Shown here one piece after another: positions 10,229 through 23,090 of a stretch of DNA of 64,000 bases. Under the pieces are notes generated by a model. The model ran no database searches, had not been told where the DNA came from, and was given only the letters and a program-made list of their open reading frames with translations. Numbering within the stretch: position 1 is the first letter of the stretch; each line of letters begins with the position of its first letter. The stretch comes from Prescottella equi (lineage in GTDB: Bacteria; Actinomycetota; Actinomycetes; Mycobacteriales; Mycobacteriaceae). The stretch is taken from contig NZ_LWTX01000001.1 of the NCBI RefSeq assembly GCF_002094305.1, positions 248,001 to 312,000 of the forward strand. Reading direction: 5' to 3'. A program made the position numbers and the translations under genes.

Positions 10229-10897
10229 GTGGGAATGCTGATCGCCCTGGAGGGGCTCGACGGTGCCGGTAAGCGCACGCTGGTGGGCAAGGTCGTCGCG
10301 CGACTCGAAGCGGACGGCCTGGACGTCGCGACTCTCGACTTTCCGCGGTACGGGACGTCGATCCACGCCGACCTCGCGTCCGAGGCCCTCAAAGGCGCGC
10401 ACGGCGACCTGAGTGCGTCGGTGCACGCGATGGCGGTGATGTTCGCCCTCGACCGGGCGGGCGCTGCCGACCGGTTGCGCGACCTCGTCGCCGCGCACGA
10501 CGTCGTGATCCTCGACCGGTACGTCGCCTCCAACGCGGCGTACGGCGCCGCCCGGATGCACGAGGGCGGCGACGGCGAATTCGTCGGCTGGATCGAGAAC
10601 CTCGAGTTCGACCGCCTCGGGTTGCCGCGCCCGGACCTCCAGCTGTACCTCGACGTGCCCGTCGCGCTGGCCGAGCAGCGTGCCCGGGCCCGCGAGGCGG
10701 AGGACGTTTCCCGCACGCTGGACGCGTACGAGAAGGACAGTGGCCTGCAGGCGAGGACCGGTGAGGTGTACCGCGAGCTGGCGGCCGCGGACTGGAATTC
10801 CCCGTGGTGGACGCTCACACCGGACACCGATCCGGGCATTCTGGCCGATAAACTGGCAGTCTTGCATCAGCGGAGAGGCCTGCCGTCGCAACATTGA
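10229..10897 (+). CDS. tmk: thymidylate kinase
   Basis: A 222-residue dTMP kinase producing dTDP for DNA synthesis. The P-loop EGLDGAGKRT is at residues 8-17, the DR(Y) motif VVILDRYVASNAAYG is in the middle, and a LID region rich in arginine follows near residue 150. The start is GTG 10229 or ATG 10235, two codons apart, without a strong ribosome site. It is upstream of mtrA as in mycobacteria (Rv3247c-Rv3246c). Confidence 0.94.
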   Translation: MGMLIALEGLDGAGKRTLVGKVVARLEADGLDVATLDFPRYGTSIHADLASEALKGAHGDLSASVHAMAVMFALDRAGAADRLRDLVAAHDVVILDRYVASNAAYGAARMHEGGDGEFVGWIENLEFDRLGLPRPDLQLYLDVPVALAEQRARAREAEDVSRTLDAYEKDSGLQARTGEVYRELAAADWNSPWWTLTPDTDPGILADKLAVLHQRRGLPSQH

Positions 10898-10963
10898 GCG
10901 GCACGCCGGGGCGTGTACGCGCCTTTCCACATCAAGCAGCCTCGAAGATGTAACGATAGGGAT

Positions 10964-11641
10964 ATGAAGCCAAGGATTCTGGTTGTCGACGATGACACGG
11001 CGCTCGCCGAGATGCTCACCATCGTGCTTCGTGGGGAGGGGTTCGAACCCTACGTGGTGGGCGACGGCAGCCAGGCACTGACGGCCGTCCGTGAGACGCG
11101 TCCGGACCTGGTGCTGCTCGACCTCATGCTTCCCGGCATGAACGGCATCGACGTCTGCCGTGTCCTGCGGGCCGAGTCCGGCGTGCCGATCGTGATGCTC
11201 ACCGCCAAGACGGACACCGTCGACGTGGTACTCGGGCTCGAGTCCGGGGCGGACGACTACATCATGAAGCCGTTCAAGCCCAAGGAACTGGTCGCCCGGG
11301 TCCGCGCCCGGCTGCGTCGCACCGAGGAGGAGCCGGCAGAGGTGCTCAGCATCGGCGACATCATGATCGATGTCCCGGCGCACAAGGTCACCCGCGACAA
11401 CGCGCTGATCTCGCTGACGCCCCTCGAGTTCGATCTCCTGGTGGCGCTGGCCCGCAAGCCGCGTCAGGTCTTCACCCGCGAGGTGCTGCTCGAGCAGGTG
11501 TGGGGTTACCGCCACGCCGCCGACACCCGACTGGTGAACGTGCACGTGCAGCGGCTGCGCGCGAAGGTCGAGAAGGATCCTGAGAACCCGGAGGTGGTGC
11601 TCACAGTCAGGGGGGTCGGCTACAAGGCCGGACCGCCGTGA
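10964..11641 (+). CDS. mtrA: response regulator MtrA (OmpR/PhoB family)
   Basis: A 225-residue response regulator. The receiver domain (1-118) has the acidic pocket VVDDD, the phospho-acceptor D53 in [12 protein letters not shown]80 and K102; the C-terminal winged helix ends in RLRAKVEKD and RGVGYKA. MtrA controls cell division, peptidoglycan and oriC-linked functions in mycolic-acid actinobacteria. ATG 10964 gives the canonical length. The stop overlaps the mtrB start (GTGA), and mtrB overlaps lpqB, so mtrA-mtrB-lpqB form a coupled operon. Confidence 0.97.
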   Translation: MKPRILVVDDDTALAEMLTIVLRGEGFEPYVVGDGSQALTAVRETRPDLVLLDLMLPGMNGIDVCRVLRAESGVPIVMLTAKTDTVDVVLGLESGADDYIMKPFKPKELVARVRARLRRTEEEPAEVLSIGDIMIDVPAHKVTRDNALISLTPLEFDLLVALARKPRQVFTREVLLEQVWGYRHAADTRLVNVHVQRLRAKVEKDPENPEVVLTVRGVGYKAGPP

Positions 11642-13509
11642 TCGGTGCCGGACGGAACCGGCGGCGAGTCAACAGGGCGTTCTCTCCGCTGATCCGCTGG
11701 TGTCGGGCTTCCGGCAACTGGCTCGCTCATTCGTGGCGTAGGTCGCTGCAGCTGCGCGTCGTGGTCTCGGCGCTGTCGCTGTCGTTGATCGTCATCACGA
11801 TTCTCGGTGTGGTGCTCACCAGTCAGCTCACCGATCGCCTCCTCGACGCCAAGATCACGGCGGCGAGCGAGGAACTCGACCGCGCGCGGGGGACCGTGGA
11901 GGCGCAGCTGTCCGGCGCCGACGACAGCGGATCGCTGCAGGTCCGGTTGGACGCGGCCCGGTTGGCGCTGACCAACCGGGAGTCCGACGCCGGCCAGACG
12001 TCCGGTTCGGCGGGCACCTTCGACCCGGTGCTCATCGTGCCGGGGGACGGTCCACGCGAGCCGACGTCGAGTGGCCCGGCCGAGCAGATCCCGGAGAGCC
12101 TGCGGGAATTCGTGCGCGCGAACCAGATCAGCTACCAGTTCGCGACCGTCAACGACCCCGACGGCTACTCCGGTCCCGCGCTCATCATCGGCAGCCCGAC
12201 CGCGTCGGACATCGCCACACTCGAGCTGTACCTGGTGTTCCCCCTCGCAAGCGAGGACAGCAGTCTGTCGCTGATGCGCGGCACGCTGCTGATCGGCGGC
12301 GCCGTGCTGGCGGTGCTGCTCGCGGCCATCTCGATGCTTGTGGCGCGTCAGGTCATGTTGCCGATCCGCTCTGCGTCGCGCATCGCGGTGCGCTTCGCGG
12401 ACGGTCGACTCAAGGAGCGCATGCCGGTGCGCGGCGAGGACGACATGGCGCGCCTGGCGATGTCGTTCAACGAGATGGCGGAGAGCCTGTCGAAGCAGAT
12501 CACGCAGCTCGAGGAGTTCGGCAACCTGCAGAAGCGGTTCACCTCCGACGTGAGCCACGAGCTGCGGACCCCGCTGACCACGGTGCGAATGGCTGCCGAC
12601 CTCATCCACGACAGCAGTGACGAGCTCGATCCCGTGCTCAAGCGTTCGTCCGAACTGCTCGTCGCCGAGCTCGACCGCTTCGAGAGCCTGCTCGGCGACC
12701 TGCTCGAGATCTCGCGCCACGACGCCGGCGTCGCCGAACTGGCGTCCGAGCAGCTGGACCTGCGCATGTGTGCACGCGCCGCGGTCTCGACGGTGCGTCA
12801 TCTCGCGAAGGAGACGTCGACAGAACTGATCGTCGACTTGCCGGAGGAGCCGGTGGTCGCGGAAGTCGATCCCCGCCGCGTCGAGCGGATCCTGCGCAAC
12901 CTGCTCGCCAACGCGATCGACCACGGTGAGGGCAAGCCCGTGCTGCTGCGGTTGCGGGCGGACGACGACGCCGCGGCGTTCATCGTGCGCGACCAGGGTG
13001 TCGGTCTGCGGCCGGGGGAGGAGAAGCTGGTGTTCAACCGATTCTGGCGCTCGGACCCGTCGCGTGTCCGCCGGTCCGGCGGCACCGGCCTGGGGCTGGC
13101 GATCAGCGTCGAGGACGCGAACCTGCACAACGGCATGCTCGAGGCCTGGGGCGAGCCCGGCGAGGGTGCGTGCTTCCGGTTGACGCTGCCGCGGGTGCGG
13201 GGGCGCAAGGTGTCGCGGAGTCCGTTGCCGCTCAAGCCCGGCGTCGCCAAGTACATCCAGGGTCGGCCGCTGCCGGGCGCGCCCGCCGCGACCGGGGCCG
13301 ACGAGGCGTCGGCGGAGGGCTCTGCGGAAACCGCGGCCCCGGCGGTGTCGGAGCCCACGCCCCCGATCGTCTCGACGCCCACGGCTCCCGTCGTCTCGGA
13401 GCCCACGATGGCTACCACCGGGGCGGGTGAGGACCTGCCGACGACGGCTCCGCAGCCCGATCCGGACGAGAGTCCGACCGTGCCGAGGGTGCGGGAGAGG
13501 GAATCGTGA
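11638..13509 (+). CDS. mtrB: sensor histidine kinase MtrB
   Basis: A 623-residue membrane histidine kinase and partner of MtrA. It has two transmembrane segments (about residues 40-62 and 215-240) bracketing an extracytoplasmic domain, then HAMP, and a dimerisation domain with [12 protein letters not shown], phospho-acceptor H307. The ATP-binding N box is [12 protein letters not shown] and the G2 box is GTGLGLAI. The last 90 residues are an Ala/Pro/Thr-rich tail with repeated VSEPT/VSTPT units, probably disordered and longer than in many homologues. GTG 11638 overlaps the mtrA stop. Confidence 0.96.
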   Translation: MIGAGRNRRRVNRAFSPLIRWCRASGNWLAHSWRRSLQLRVVVSALSLSLIVITILGVVLTSQLTDRLLDAKITAASEELDRARGTVEAQLSGADDSGSLQVRLDAARLALTNRESDAGQTSGSAGTFDPVLIVPGDGPREPTSSGPAEQIPESLREFVRANQISYQFATVNDPDGYSGPALIIGSPTASDIATLELYLVFPLASEDSSLSLMRGTLLIGGAVLAVLLAAISMLVARQVMLPIRSASRIAVRFADGRLKERMPVRGEDDMARLAMSFNEMAESLSKQITQLEEFGNLQKRFTSDVSHELRTPLTTVRMAADLIHDSSDELDPVLKRSSELLVAELDRFESLLGDLLEISRHDAGVAELASEQLDLRMCARAAVSTVRHLAKETSTELIVDLPEEPVVAEVDPRRVERILRNLLANAIDHGEGKPVLLRLRADDDAAAFIVRDQGVGLRPGEEKLVFNRFWRSDPSRVRRSGGTGLGLAISVEDANLHNGMLEAWGEPGEGACFRLTLPRVRGRKVSRSPLPLKPGVAKYIQGRPLPGAPAATGADEASAEGSAETAAPAVSEPTPPIVSTPTAPVVSEPTMATTGAGEDLPTTAPQPDPDESPTVPRVRERES

Positions 13510-15278
13510 GCCGGGCGCGGGCGGTGCTGTGCGCGGTGCTCGGTGCCGTGATCGTCGGCGCGACGGGTTGCGCCAACCTGCCGGATTCGTCCGCCCCGCA
13601 GGCGATCGGGACGATCCAACGCTCGATGCCGACCACGAGTGTCGAGGCGCCCGCGCCCGGACGCGAGCCGGACCTGTTGCTTCGCGATTTCGTCAAGGCG
13701 AGCACCGATCCCGCCAACCGGCACCTCGCCGCTCGGCAGTTCCTCACCAAGGAGACCTCGGCGCGGTGGGACGACGCCGCGAGCGCGACCATCGTCGACA
13801 AGATCGACCTCATCCTCGAATCGCGAACCGCGGACCGCGCCGTGTACACGATCCGGGCCAACCGGGTGGGGCAGCTCGAACCGGGTGGCCTCTACCAGGC
13901 CCAGGAGGGCACCTTCGAGGCCAAGTTCAGCTGGGTCAAGGTCGACGGCGAGTGGCGCATCGACGACCTGCCGTCGGGCGTCATCATGGATCGCCCGCAG
14001 TTCCTGAATTCGTACCAACGCAAGTCGCTGTACTTCCTGGATCCGAGTGCCACCACCGTGGTGCCGGATCCACGGTGGGTCGCGGCCAGCCAGGACCAGA
14101 TGGCGACGCAGTTGATCGGGCTGCTCATCGACGGTCCCAAGCCTTCGCTCGCCGGCGCGGTGCGCAACGAGCTGGGCTCGGGAGTGTCGGTGCTCGGCAC
14201 CATCACCAAGGCGGACGGACGTTCGTCCCAGGTCGGGGTGGGACTCGGCGGCATCCGAGTGGACTTCCAGGGGCTCAGCAAGATGAACGCGCAGTCGCGC
14301 GAACTACTTGCGGCGCAGGTGGTCTGGACGTTGGCCAACGCCGACATCTCGGGACCCTACGTGCTCCTGGCCGACGGCCAACCGCTCGATTCGCGGTATG
14401 CCGACGGCTGGACCACCGCGGACGTCGCCTCGTTGAATCCGCTTGCGACGTCGAGCGCCTCCGTCGGGTTGCACGCGCTGCGCGGCGGCGGGCTGGTCGC
14501 CGTCGACGACGGCGCCGTGACGCAGGTTCCCGGGTATTTCGGGGCGTCGGACAACCTCCGTTCCGTCGCGATCTCGCGTGACGGCGCCCTCGTCGCGGCC
14601 GTGGCGGAGACCCGGCGGCCGGCACCCGAGCCGCAGACGGCCCTGGTGGTGGGGACGTACGACGGCAACGTGGCGACCGCGCTCGAGGCGCAGTCCGTGA
14701 CGCGACCGTCGTGGGGCGTCGACGGCGCCAGCGTCTGGGCGGTCGTGAACGGGTCGACCGTGGTGCGGGTGGTCCGGGAGACCGGCACCGGCAAGTTGAC
14801 CACGATGAACGTGGAGAGCGGCGCGCTCGGCGCGATCGGTGGCCCGATCACGGAGTTGCGGCTCTCCCGCGACGGCGTCCGCGCCGCGATGATCATCGAC
14901 GGGAAGGTGTACGTCGCCACGGTCGTCCAGATGCCGGACGGCGCGTACTCGCTCACCAGCCCGCGGGCGATCGCGCACGGCCTCGGCGGGCCGGCGATCT
15001 CGCTCGACTGGAGTACCGGGGACACGGTGGTCGTCGCGCGCGGCGGATCCGACGTCCCGGTGGTCCAGCTGGCGGTCGACGGGTCGCGGATGGATTCGTT
15101 GCCGAGCCGGAACCTGACGGCGCCGGTGACGGCCGTCGACGCGACGTCCACCACCGAGTACGTGGCGGATGCGCGTGCGGTGTTCCAGCTCAACAACAAC
15201 GATCCGGCCGGTGACCGGTACTGGCGGGAGGTGCCCGGCCTGGCCGGGACCAAGGCGGTTCCGGTCCTGCCGGGCTGA
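13506..15278 (+). CDS. lpqB: lipoprotein LpqB, MtrB-associated
   Basis: A 590-residue lipoprotein. The signal peptide ends in the lipobox ATGC with the lipidated C22 followed by ANLP. A GerMN-type domain (about residues 130-290) and a C-terminal beta-propeller-like region follow. In mycobacteria LpqB interacts with the MtrB sensor domain and tunes MtrA phosphorylation; it acts on the outer face of the membrane. GTG 13506 overlaps the mtrB stop (GTGA). Confidence 0.95.
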   Translation: MSRARAVLCAVLGAVIVGATGCANLPDSSAPQAIGTIQRSMPTTSVEAPAPGREPDLLLRDFVKASTDPANRHLAARQFLTKETSARWDDAASATIVDKIDLILESRTADRAVYTIRANRVGQLEPGGLYQAQEGTFEAKFSWVKVDGEWRIDDLPSGVIMDRPQFLNSYQRKSLYFLDPSATTVVPDPRWVAASQDQMATQLIGLLIDGPKPSLAGAVRNELGSGVSVLGTITKADGRSSQVGVGLGGIRVDFQGLSKMNAQSRELLAAQVVWTLANADISGPYVLLADGQPLDSRYADGWTTADVASLNPLATSSASVGLHALRGGGLVAVDDGAVTQVPGYFGASDNLRSVAISRDGALVAAVAETRRPAPEPQTALVVGTYDGNVATALEAQSVTRPSWGVDGASVWAVVNGSTVVRVVRETGTGKLTTMNVESGALGAIGGPITELRLSRDGVRAAMIIDGKVYVATVVQMPDGAYSLTSPRAIAHGLGGPAISLDWSTGDTVVVARGGSDVPVVQLAVDGSRMDSLPSRNLTAPVTAVDATSTTEYVADARAVFQLNNNDPAGDRYWREVPGLAGTKAVPVLPG

Positions 15279-15299
15279 CCCGGCTTCGAGCGGCGCGGG

Positions 15300-15995
15300 T
15301 TGTCGGTGGCGGGCGGCACACTGCCGGCTGTGCGCACACTCCTCGACCTGGTCCTGCCCGCCGAGTGCGGGGGTTGCGGTGTCACCGGCACCCAGTGGTG
15401 CGGGCGGTGCCGTCGGGCGCTGGCGGATGTCCCGATCGCCGTCACACCGCGCGTGGACCCGGGGGTGCCGGTGTGGGCGCTGGGGCCGTACTCGGGTCCC
15501 CGGCGGCGCGCGGTGATCGCCGCGAAGGAGCGTGGGCGCCGCGATCTCGCAGGGCCCCTCGGTGCCGCGCTGGCGGGCGCGATCGACGTTCTGCGACGGT
15601 GGGGTGAACTGCGGCCCGCGGCGTCGTCAGGGCTCTGCCTGGTGCCCGCGCCGACGCGCACCCGTGCCGCGCGACTGCGCGGAGGTGACCCGGTGCTGCG
15701 GGCCGTGGAGTCCGCAACGACCTGTCTGGACGCGCGGTGCCGGGTGTGGCCCGTCCTGTCGATGCGCCGAGGCGTGCGCGATTCGGTCGGCCTCTCGGCG
15801 GGCCAGCGGCAGGACAGCATCGGCGGACGGATCGTGGTCGATCGGTCGCCGTGGGGCGTGTGCGCCCCCGGGAGGAGGCAGGTGGTTCTGATCGACGACG
15901 TCGTGACGACCGGCGCGACGTGTGCGGAATCGGTGCGTGCGTTGGGTGCCGCGGGGGTGCCGGTCGCGGCGGTGATCGTCGTGGCCGCCGCCTGA
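15300..15995 (+). CDS. ComF-family phosphoribosyltransferase-like protein
   Basis: A protein of up to 231 residues with an N-terminal zinc-ribbon pattern CGGCG...WCGRC (about residues 21-36) and a C-terminal phosphoribosyltransferase loop VVLIDDVVTTGATCAE. ComF proteins act in DNA uptake in competent bacteria; the actinobacterial orthologue (Rv3242c type) has no proven function. The start is uncertain: TTG 15300, GTG 15306 or GTG 15330 are all in frame without a clear ribosome site, and homologues begin near the LLDLVLP segment, which favours 15330. It lies 21 bp after lpqB and may be read with it. Confidence 0.85.
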   Translation: MSVAGGTLPAVRTLLDLVLPAECGGCGVTGTQWCGRCRRALADVPIAVTPRVDPGVPVWALGPYSGPRRRAVIAAKERGRRDLAGPLGAALAGAIDVLRRWGELRPAASSGLCLVPAPTRTRAARLRGGDPVLRAVESATTCLDARCRVWPVLSMRRGVRDSVGLSAGQRQDSIGGRIVVDRSPWGVCAPGRRQVVLIDDVVTTGATCAESVRALGAAGVPVAAVIVVAAA

Positions 15996-16235
15996 CCCGG
16001 CAAACGCGGCGAACTGCGGAAACGGTCGATCCGGGCGAATGTCGTTCACGACACACCGGTGAAATCGCGCTGAACAGTGGCACACGGAGCAGTTACGTAC
16101 TAGCGTCGCCATCACACCCGAAGTCACAGGTGGGAGGTGATATTTCACGTTCTGATACCGGGTGGTCCCCCGCCCGGTCGAGATCGAACTCGCCGGTCTC
16201 ACCTCAGTGAACCGGCCGTAAATCGGGAGGTACGA

Positions 16236-16913
16236 GTGACGACCCCTATGCAAGCCTCGGTTTTCGTTGACGAAGACGCCGCCACGACGGAGGCTCCGAG
16301 TACCACGGGCGCGAACAACGCCGAAATCGTCGTCAAAGGACGCAACGTAGAAGTGCCGGAACACTTCCGGGTCTACGTTTCCGAGAAGCTCGCACGACTC
16401 GAGCGCTTCGATCCCACCATCTTCCACTTCGATGTGGAACTCCAACACGAACGCAACCGCCGACAGGCCAAGAGTTGCCAGCGAGTCGAGATCACGGCCC
16501 GCGGCAAGGGGCCGGTCGCCCGCGCCGAAGCGAGCGCGGACAGTTTCTACGCGGCATTCGAATCCGTGACTGCCAAGCTGGAAAGTCGGTTGCGCCGCAC
16601 CAAGGACCGCCGAAAGGTCCACTACGGGGAGAAGACGCCGGTATCGGTCGCGCAAGCCACCGCAGCACTCGCGCAAGATGATTCGCTCGCGATCGACCGT
16701 GATCTCTCCCTCGACGGCGAGGCGCCGCCCGGTCCGGGGCAGATCGTGCGCACCAAGGTCCACTCCGCCTCGCCGATGACGGTCGACGACGCGCTGTACG
16801 AGATGGAGCTGGTCGGCCACGACTTCTACCTGTTCCACGACAAGGAGACCGACCGGCCTTCCGTCGTGTACCGCCGCCACGCGTTCGACTACGGATTGAT
16901 TCGCCTGGCCTGA
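16236..16913 (+). CDS. hpf: long-form ribosome hibernation promoting factor
   Basis: A 225-residue long HPF (mycobacterial protein Y / Rv3241c type). The N-terminal S30AE domain (about 28-135) binds the decoding centre of the 30S subunit and contains IVVKGRNVEVPEHFRVYV; a variable linker precedes the C-terminal dimerisation domain VYRRHAFDYGLIRL. GTG 16236 is chosen because CGGGAGGT lies just before it. The long 240-bp upstream region probably carries its promoter, since expression of such genes rises in stationary phase or hypoxia. A terminator-like repeat follows. Confidence 0.93.
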   Translation: MTTPMQASVFVDEDAATTEAPSTTGANNAEIVVKGRNVEVPEHFRVYVSEKLARLERFDPTIFHFDVELQHERNRRQAKSCQRVEITARGKGPVARAEASADSFYAAFESVTAKLESRLRRTKDRRKVHYGEKTPVSVAQATAALAQDDSLAIDRDLSLDGEAPPGPGQIVRTKVHSASPMTVDDALYEMELVGHDFYLFHDKETDRPSVVYRRHAFDYGLIRLA

Positions 16914-16961
16914 CGTTGCGGCCGGTCGGTCTACTCGTCCGACCGTGAATACGCATAACAT

Positions 16962-16999
16962 GGGATCCGGCTGGGGTAACCCGACCTCGGCCGGATCCC
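16962..16999 (+). terminator. terminator-like hairpin between hpf and secA1
   Basis: Inverted repeat gggatccggc (16962-16971) and gccggatccc (16990-16999) around an 18-base loop, followed by GTTTGTC. It lies 48 bp after the hpf stop and 70 bp before the secA1 start, and would separate the two transcripts. Confidence 0.7.
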
Positions 17000-17068
17000 G
17001 TTTGTCATGTATCTGCCACCGATACCGACACCTGGAACCCGACACCTGGATTGAGGACGAAGAAGACC

Positions 17069-19906
<2,838 letters not shown>

Positions 19907-19916
19907 ACCGTGCTCG

Positions 19917-20429
19917 TCAGGCGATCTGCAGAGATGTGATCGCCCATCCGGCCGGGTGTGCGCCCTTTCCGCGTTCGATACGCGCGGCGAGGGCGAACAC
20001 CCGGCCGCCGCGGTTGTAGGTGCCGAACACCTCGGCGGCGTCGACCTGCACGACGCGGATGTGGATGCGCGTGAGGATGGCGCCCCCGAGGCGGCGGCCG
20101 GCCGGCGCGGAGCGGACGAGCGCCGGCACGAGATCGTGCACGGACTTGGTCAGCAGGGGGCGCAGGTGGGCCGGCGGACGGCGTCCGTCGAGCACTTCCA
20201 AGGTGAGCCGGAGCGAGTGTTCGGTGAACCGGCGCAGTTCCGGGGGCGCGGCGTTCTCCACATTCGGCCGCGGCAGGGTTCGGCGCGGTGAGCGGCCGTC
20301 GTGCGGTGACCTACGAGTGGTGCCGACCCGCGGTTCGGCCACCGGTCGTCGGCCGAGCGGGTGGACCCCGTTCCGGGTAGGCGGTTCGAAATGCGGTGCG
20401 GGGGAGATGAATCGGTGTGGTACCTGCAT
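19917..20429 (-). CDS. Rv3235-family conserved protein (DUF6459-like)
   Basis: A 170-residue protein convergent with secA1. The first 60 residues are Arg/Pro-rich; the conserved part begins at ELRRFTEHSLRLTLEVLDGRRPPAHL and ends in GRVFALAARIERGKG and WAITSLQIA, resembling the small Rv3235 family. ATG 20429 is selected because GAGAGGA lies correctly spaced upstream; longer in-frame extension to 20561 lacks such a site. The function is unknown. It begins only 11 bp from the secA1 stop. Confidence 0.75.
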   Translation of the reverse strand: MQVPHRFISPAPHFEPPTRNGVHPLGRRPVAEPRVGTTRRSPHDGRSPRRTLPRPNVENAAPPELRRFTEHSLRLTLEVLDGRRPPAHLRPLLTKSVHDLVPALVRSAPAGRRLGGAILTRIHIRVVQVDAAEVFGTYNRGGRVFALAARIERGKGAHPAGWAITSLQIA

Positions 20430-20637
20430 GATCGTCCTCTCCGGTGCGCTCGGGGCGGCACGCTCGTCGACTGCGCCCGCCGGATTCGGATCCGGACGGA
20501 CGCGGGTGGTCGACTCCGTGGAGAGGCGGAATCTGCGCGACAGCATGACATGTCCGGCCACAGAAAGCGAGAGGCGCGGGCGCTGTCGGGGTCCGGCTGG
20601 TGTCGCGGAGACGTCCGGGCCGTCCTAGGGTGGGGGA

Positions 20638-21078
20638 GTGCAAGGGCTGGTGCTGGACTTCGGTGGCGTGCTCGCGGGACCGGGCGCCGACGGCCGCCTG
20701 ATGGCGGGCGTCGTGGCTGCGGCCCGGCGCGACGGTGTGCGCACCGCAATCCTCAGCAACGACCCCGGCGGGCCGCGCGCGCAGCCGTTGCGGGATCTCG
20801 AGGGTGCGTTCGTCGATGTCGTGGTGATCTCGGGGGACGTCGGGACGGCCAAACCGGATCGCCGGATCTACGAGTTGACGGCCGATCGGCTGGGGCTGGC
20901 GCCGAGTGCGTGCATCTTCGTCGACGACCTGATCGGCAACGTACGCGGTGCGGTCGCCGCGGGCATGGTGGGTGTGCATCACGCCGATCCGGAGTCGGCC
21001 GCGGAAGAGATTGCGATTCTTCTCGATTCGGACAGTCGGGAGTCGGGGGCGAAGGTGGCGCGGAACAGGGGGCATTGA
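20638..21078 (+). CDS. small HAD-family hydrolase-like protein coupled to the WS/DGAT gene
   Basis: A 145-residue HAD-like protein with motif I LVLDFGGVL (D7 the presumed nucleophile), motif II in AILSNDP, motif III lysine in GTAKPDRRIY and motif IV in CIFVDDLIGN. It is shorter than normal HAD phosphatases because the cap domain between motifs I and II is almost absent. GTG 20638 follows GGGGGA. Its TGA overlaps the ATG of the acyltransferase by one base, so both should be translated together; a phosphatase acting on a lipid precursor such as phosphatidate is possible but speculative. Confidence 0.82.
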   Translation: MQGLVLDFGGVLAGPGADGRLMAGVVAAARRDGVRTAILSNDPGGPRAQPLRDLEGAFVDVVVISGDVGTAKPDRRIYELTADRLGLAPSACIFVDDLIGNVRGAVAAGMVGVHHADPESAAEEIAILLDSDSRESGAKVARNRGH

Positions 21079-22514
21079 TGGCGAAAGCGACGAGGCTCAC
21101 GACGCAGGACGCGTCGTTCTACTTCCTCGACGGGGGTACCGCTCCCATGCACATGGGCTCCGTTGCGGTGCTGGAAGTTCCGTCGGGAGGATTCGACTTC
21201 GAGGCGGTGCTACGGCTCGTCGACGCCCGTCTCCATCTGGTTCCGCGGTATCGCCGCAAGGTTCGGGAAGTGGCGTTCGGGCTCGCGCGACCGGTGTGGG
21301 TCGACGACCAGGACTTCGACATCACCTACCACGTGCGGCGTTCGGCGCTGCCGTCCCCGGGCACCGACGAGCAGCTCCACGACCTGGTGGCCAGGCTGTT
21401 GTCGCGACCGTTGGACACCACCCGCCCGCTCTGGGAGATGTACGTGGTCGAGGGGCTGACCGACAACCGGTGCGCGGTGTTCGTGAAGTCGCATTCGGCC
21501 CTCGTGGACGGCGAGAAGGCGCTCGACATCGGGCAGGTGCTGCTGGACGACACCGCGATACCGGAGGAGACGTCGGTGGACCTCTGGATGCCGGAGTCGG
21601 CGCCGAGCGAAGCCGCGCTGGTGGCCGGTGCCCTCGCGCAACTGGTCTCGCAACCGCGCGAGGGCCTGCAGACGCTGCGCATGACGCTCGGCGACGTGTC
21701 GAGCGTGGTCGACGAGACGGTGGGCGCCCTCGGCAAACTCGCCGCGCTCGCCCGCACCGCCGCGCAGCCGGCACCGTCGAGTCCGCTCAACGCGCCGATC
21801 TCGCGGAACCGTCGGTTCGCGACCGCCACCACCGACCTGGAGCGCTATCGGAAGATCCGGGCCCGCTACGGGTGTTCGATCAACGACGTCGTGCTGACGG
21901 TGGTCGCGGGGGCGTTGCGGAACTGGCTGCTGTCGCGCGGGATGCCGGTGTCGGAGGGGACGACGTTGCGCGCGCTGGCACCGATGTCGATCTGCGAGGC
22001 GCATCCGGGAACGAACGGTGCGAGTGTCGTCGACGTGGGTGGGGGCGACGGGCAACCGCACGGGCGGACTTCGTCGTTCCTGGTAGATCTGCCGGTGGGG
22101 GAGCCGAATCCGGTGATGCGCCTGTCCCACGTGGCGCACGCGACCGAGGCTTTCGGGCGGCAGAGCAGGCAGGTGACCGCCCGGACGATGATCCGGTTGT
22201 CGGGGTTCGCGCCGGCCTCGCTCCACGCCCGCGGGGCCCGGGCGGCGAGCAGTCTGTCCCAACGGATGTTCAACGTCATGGTCACGAATGCGCCCGGCCC
22301 GCAGATTCCGCTGTACCTGGCGGGGATGCGAATGGTGGAGATGTATCCGGTGTCCCCGTTGCTGGAGAATCAGGCCCTCAGCATTGCGTTGACGTCCTAT
22401 GACGGGAACGTCCACTACGGTTTGAATGCGGATCGCGACGCGATGGCCGATGTGGACGTCGTGGCCGCGTCGCTGCACGAGTCTCTCGAGGAGTTGTTGG
22501 ATGCCAGTGGCTGA
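21078..22514 (+). CDS. WS/DGAT-family O-acyltransferase with altered HHxxxDG motif
   Basis: A 478-residue member of the wax ester synthase / acyl-CoA:diacylglycerol acyltransferase family that makes triacylglycerol or wax esters. It starts with the typical LTTQDASFYFLDG and has PLWEMYVVEGL and, near the end, NVMVTNAPGPQIPLYLAG. The active-site motif reads H139-S140-A-L-V-D144-G145 instead of HHxxxDG, so the second histidine, normally the catalytic base, is serine. It resembles the Rv3233c/Rv3234c (tgs3) locus by position. Activity may be altered or lost; annotation as an active DGAT should be cautious. Confidence 0.85.
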   Translation: MAKATRLTTQDASFYFLDGGTAPMHMGSVAVLEVPSGGFDFEAVLRLVDARLHLVPRYRRKVREVAFGLARPVWVDDQDFDITYHVRRSALPSPGTDEQLHDLVARLLSRPLDTTRPLWEMYVVEGLTDNRCAVFVKSHSALVDGEKALDIGQVLLDDTAIPEETSVDLWMPESAPSEAALVAGALAQLVSQPREGLQTLRMTLGDVSSVVDETVGALGKLAALARTAAQPAPSSPLNAPISRNRRFATATTDLERYRKIRARYGCSINDVVLTVVAGALRNWLLSRGMPVSEGTTLRALAPMSICEAHPGTNGASVVDVGGGDGQPHGRTSSFLVDLPVGEPNPVMRLSHVAHATEAFGRQSRQVTARTMIRLSGFAPASLHARGARAASSLSQRMFNVMVTNAPGPQIPLYLAGMRMVEMYPVSPLLENQALSIALTSYDGNVHYGLNADRDAMADVDVVAASLHESLEELLDASG

Positions 22515-22535
22515 GTCCGTGACCGGAGGTCGAGC

Positions 22536-23051
22536 GTGAGGGTCTACGTTCCCGCGACGATCGCGATGTTGGAGCAGTTGGTGGCCGAGCGCGAGCTGGC
22601 GCCGGTGAGCCGGACCGCGTTCGCGGTCACCCCCGCGCTGCGCGAGGCGTACCACTCCGGTGACGAGGACGAGCTGTCCGAGGTCGCGATGGCGGAGGCG
22701 GCACGCGCGTCGCTGCGACTGATCGCCGCCGCCGTTCCGGAACCCGGCAGCGACGCCCCGGCGCCCCGGTACCGCCGTGCGGTGATCGCGGCGGACGTCG
22801 AGGACGCGACGCACCGTCCCGACCTCGACGACGCCGTGGTGCGGCTCGGTCAGGTGCTCACGCTGAAGCAGGTGGCGTCGGTGCACGTCGACCTGGCGGA
22901 GGCGGAGCCGGACATCGAGAAGGCCGTCGCGATCGTCGACGACGCGGATCTCGGTGACGCGGACGCCGAGTTCGTGCTCGGGGACGCCGAGGACCACGAG
23001 CTGGCGTGGTACGCGACGCAGGAGCTGCCGTTCCTGCTCGAACTGCTCTGA
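22536..23051 (+). CDS. DUF6912-family conserved protein (Rv3231c type)
   Basis: A 171-residue acidic soluble protein beginning [15 protein letters not shown] and ending in a [14 protein letters not shown] stretch. It matches the actinobacterial Rv3231c-type family of unknown function by sequence and position, between the acyltransferase and the reductase. GTG 22536 follows CCGGAGGTCGAGC. The gap to the upstream gene is 21 bp, so it is probably in the same operon. No catalytic motif is evident. Confidence 0.8.
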   Translation: MRVYVPATIAMLEQLVAERELAPVSRTAFAVTPALREAYHSGDEDELSEVAMAEAARASLRLIAAAVPEPGSDAPAPRYRRAVIAADVEDATHRPDLDDAVVRLGQVLTLKQVASVHVDLAEAEPDIEKAVAIVDDADLGDADAEFVLGDAEDHELAWYATQELPFLLELL

Positions 23052-23090
23052 TCGGGGTCGTACGTCCCACCCGGATCGTTACCTCTGCTC

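Noticed and set aside
20361-21077. Extending the acyltransferase 239 codons upstream
   Set aside because: This covers the HAD gene in another frame; the family N-terminus (LTTQDASFYFLDG) starts directly after ATG 21078.
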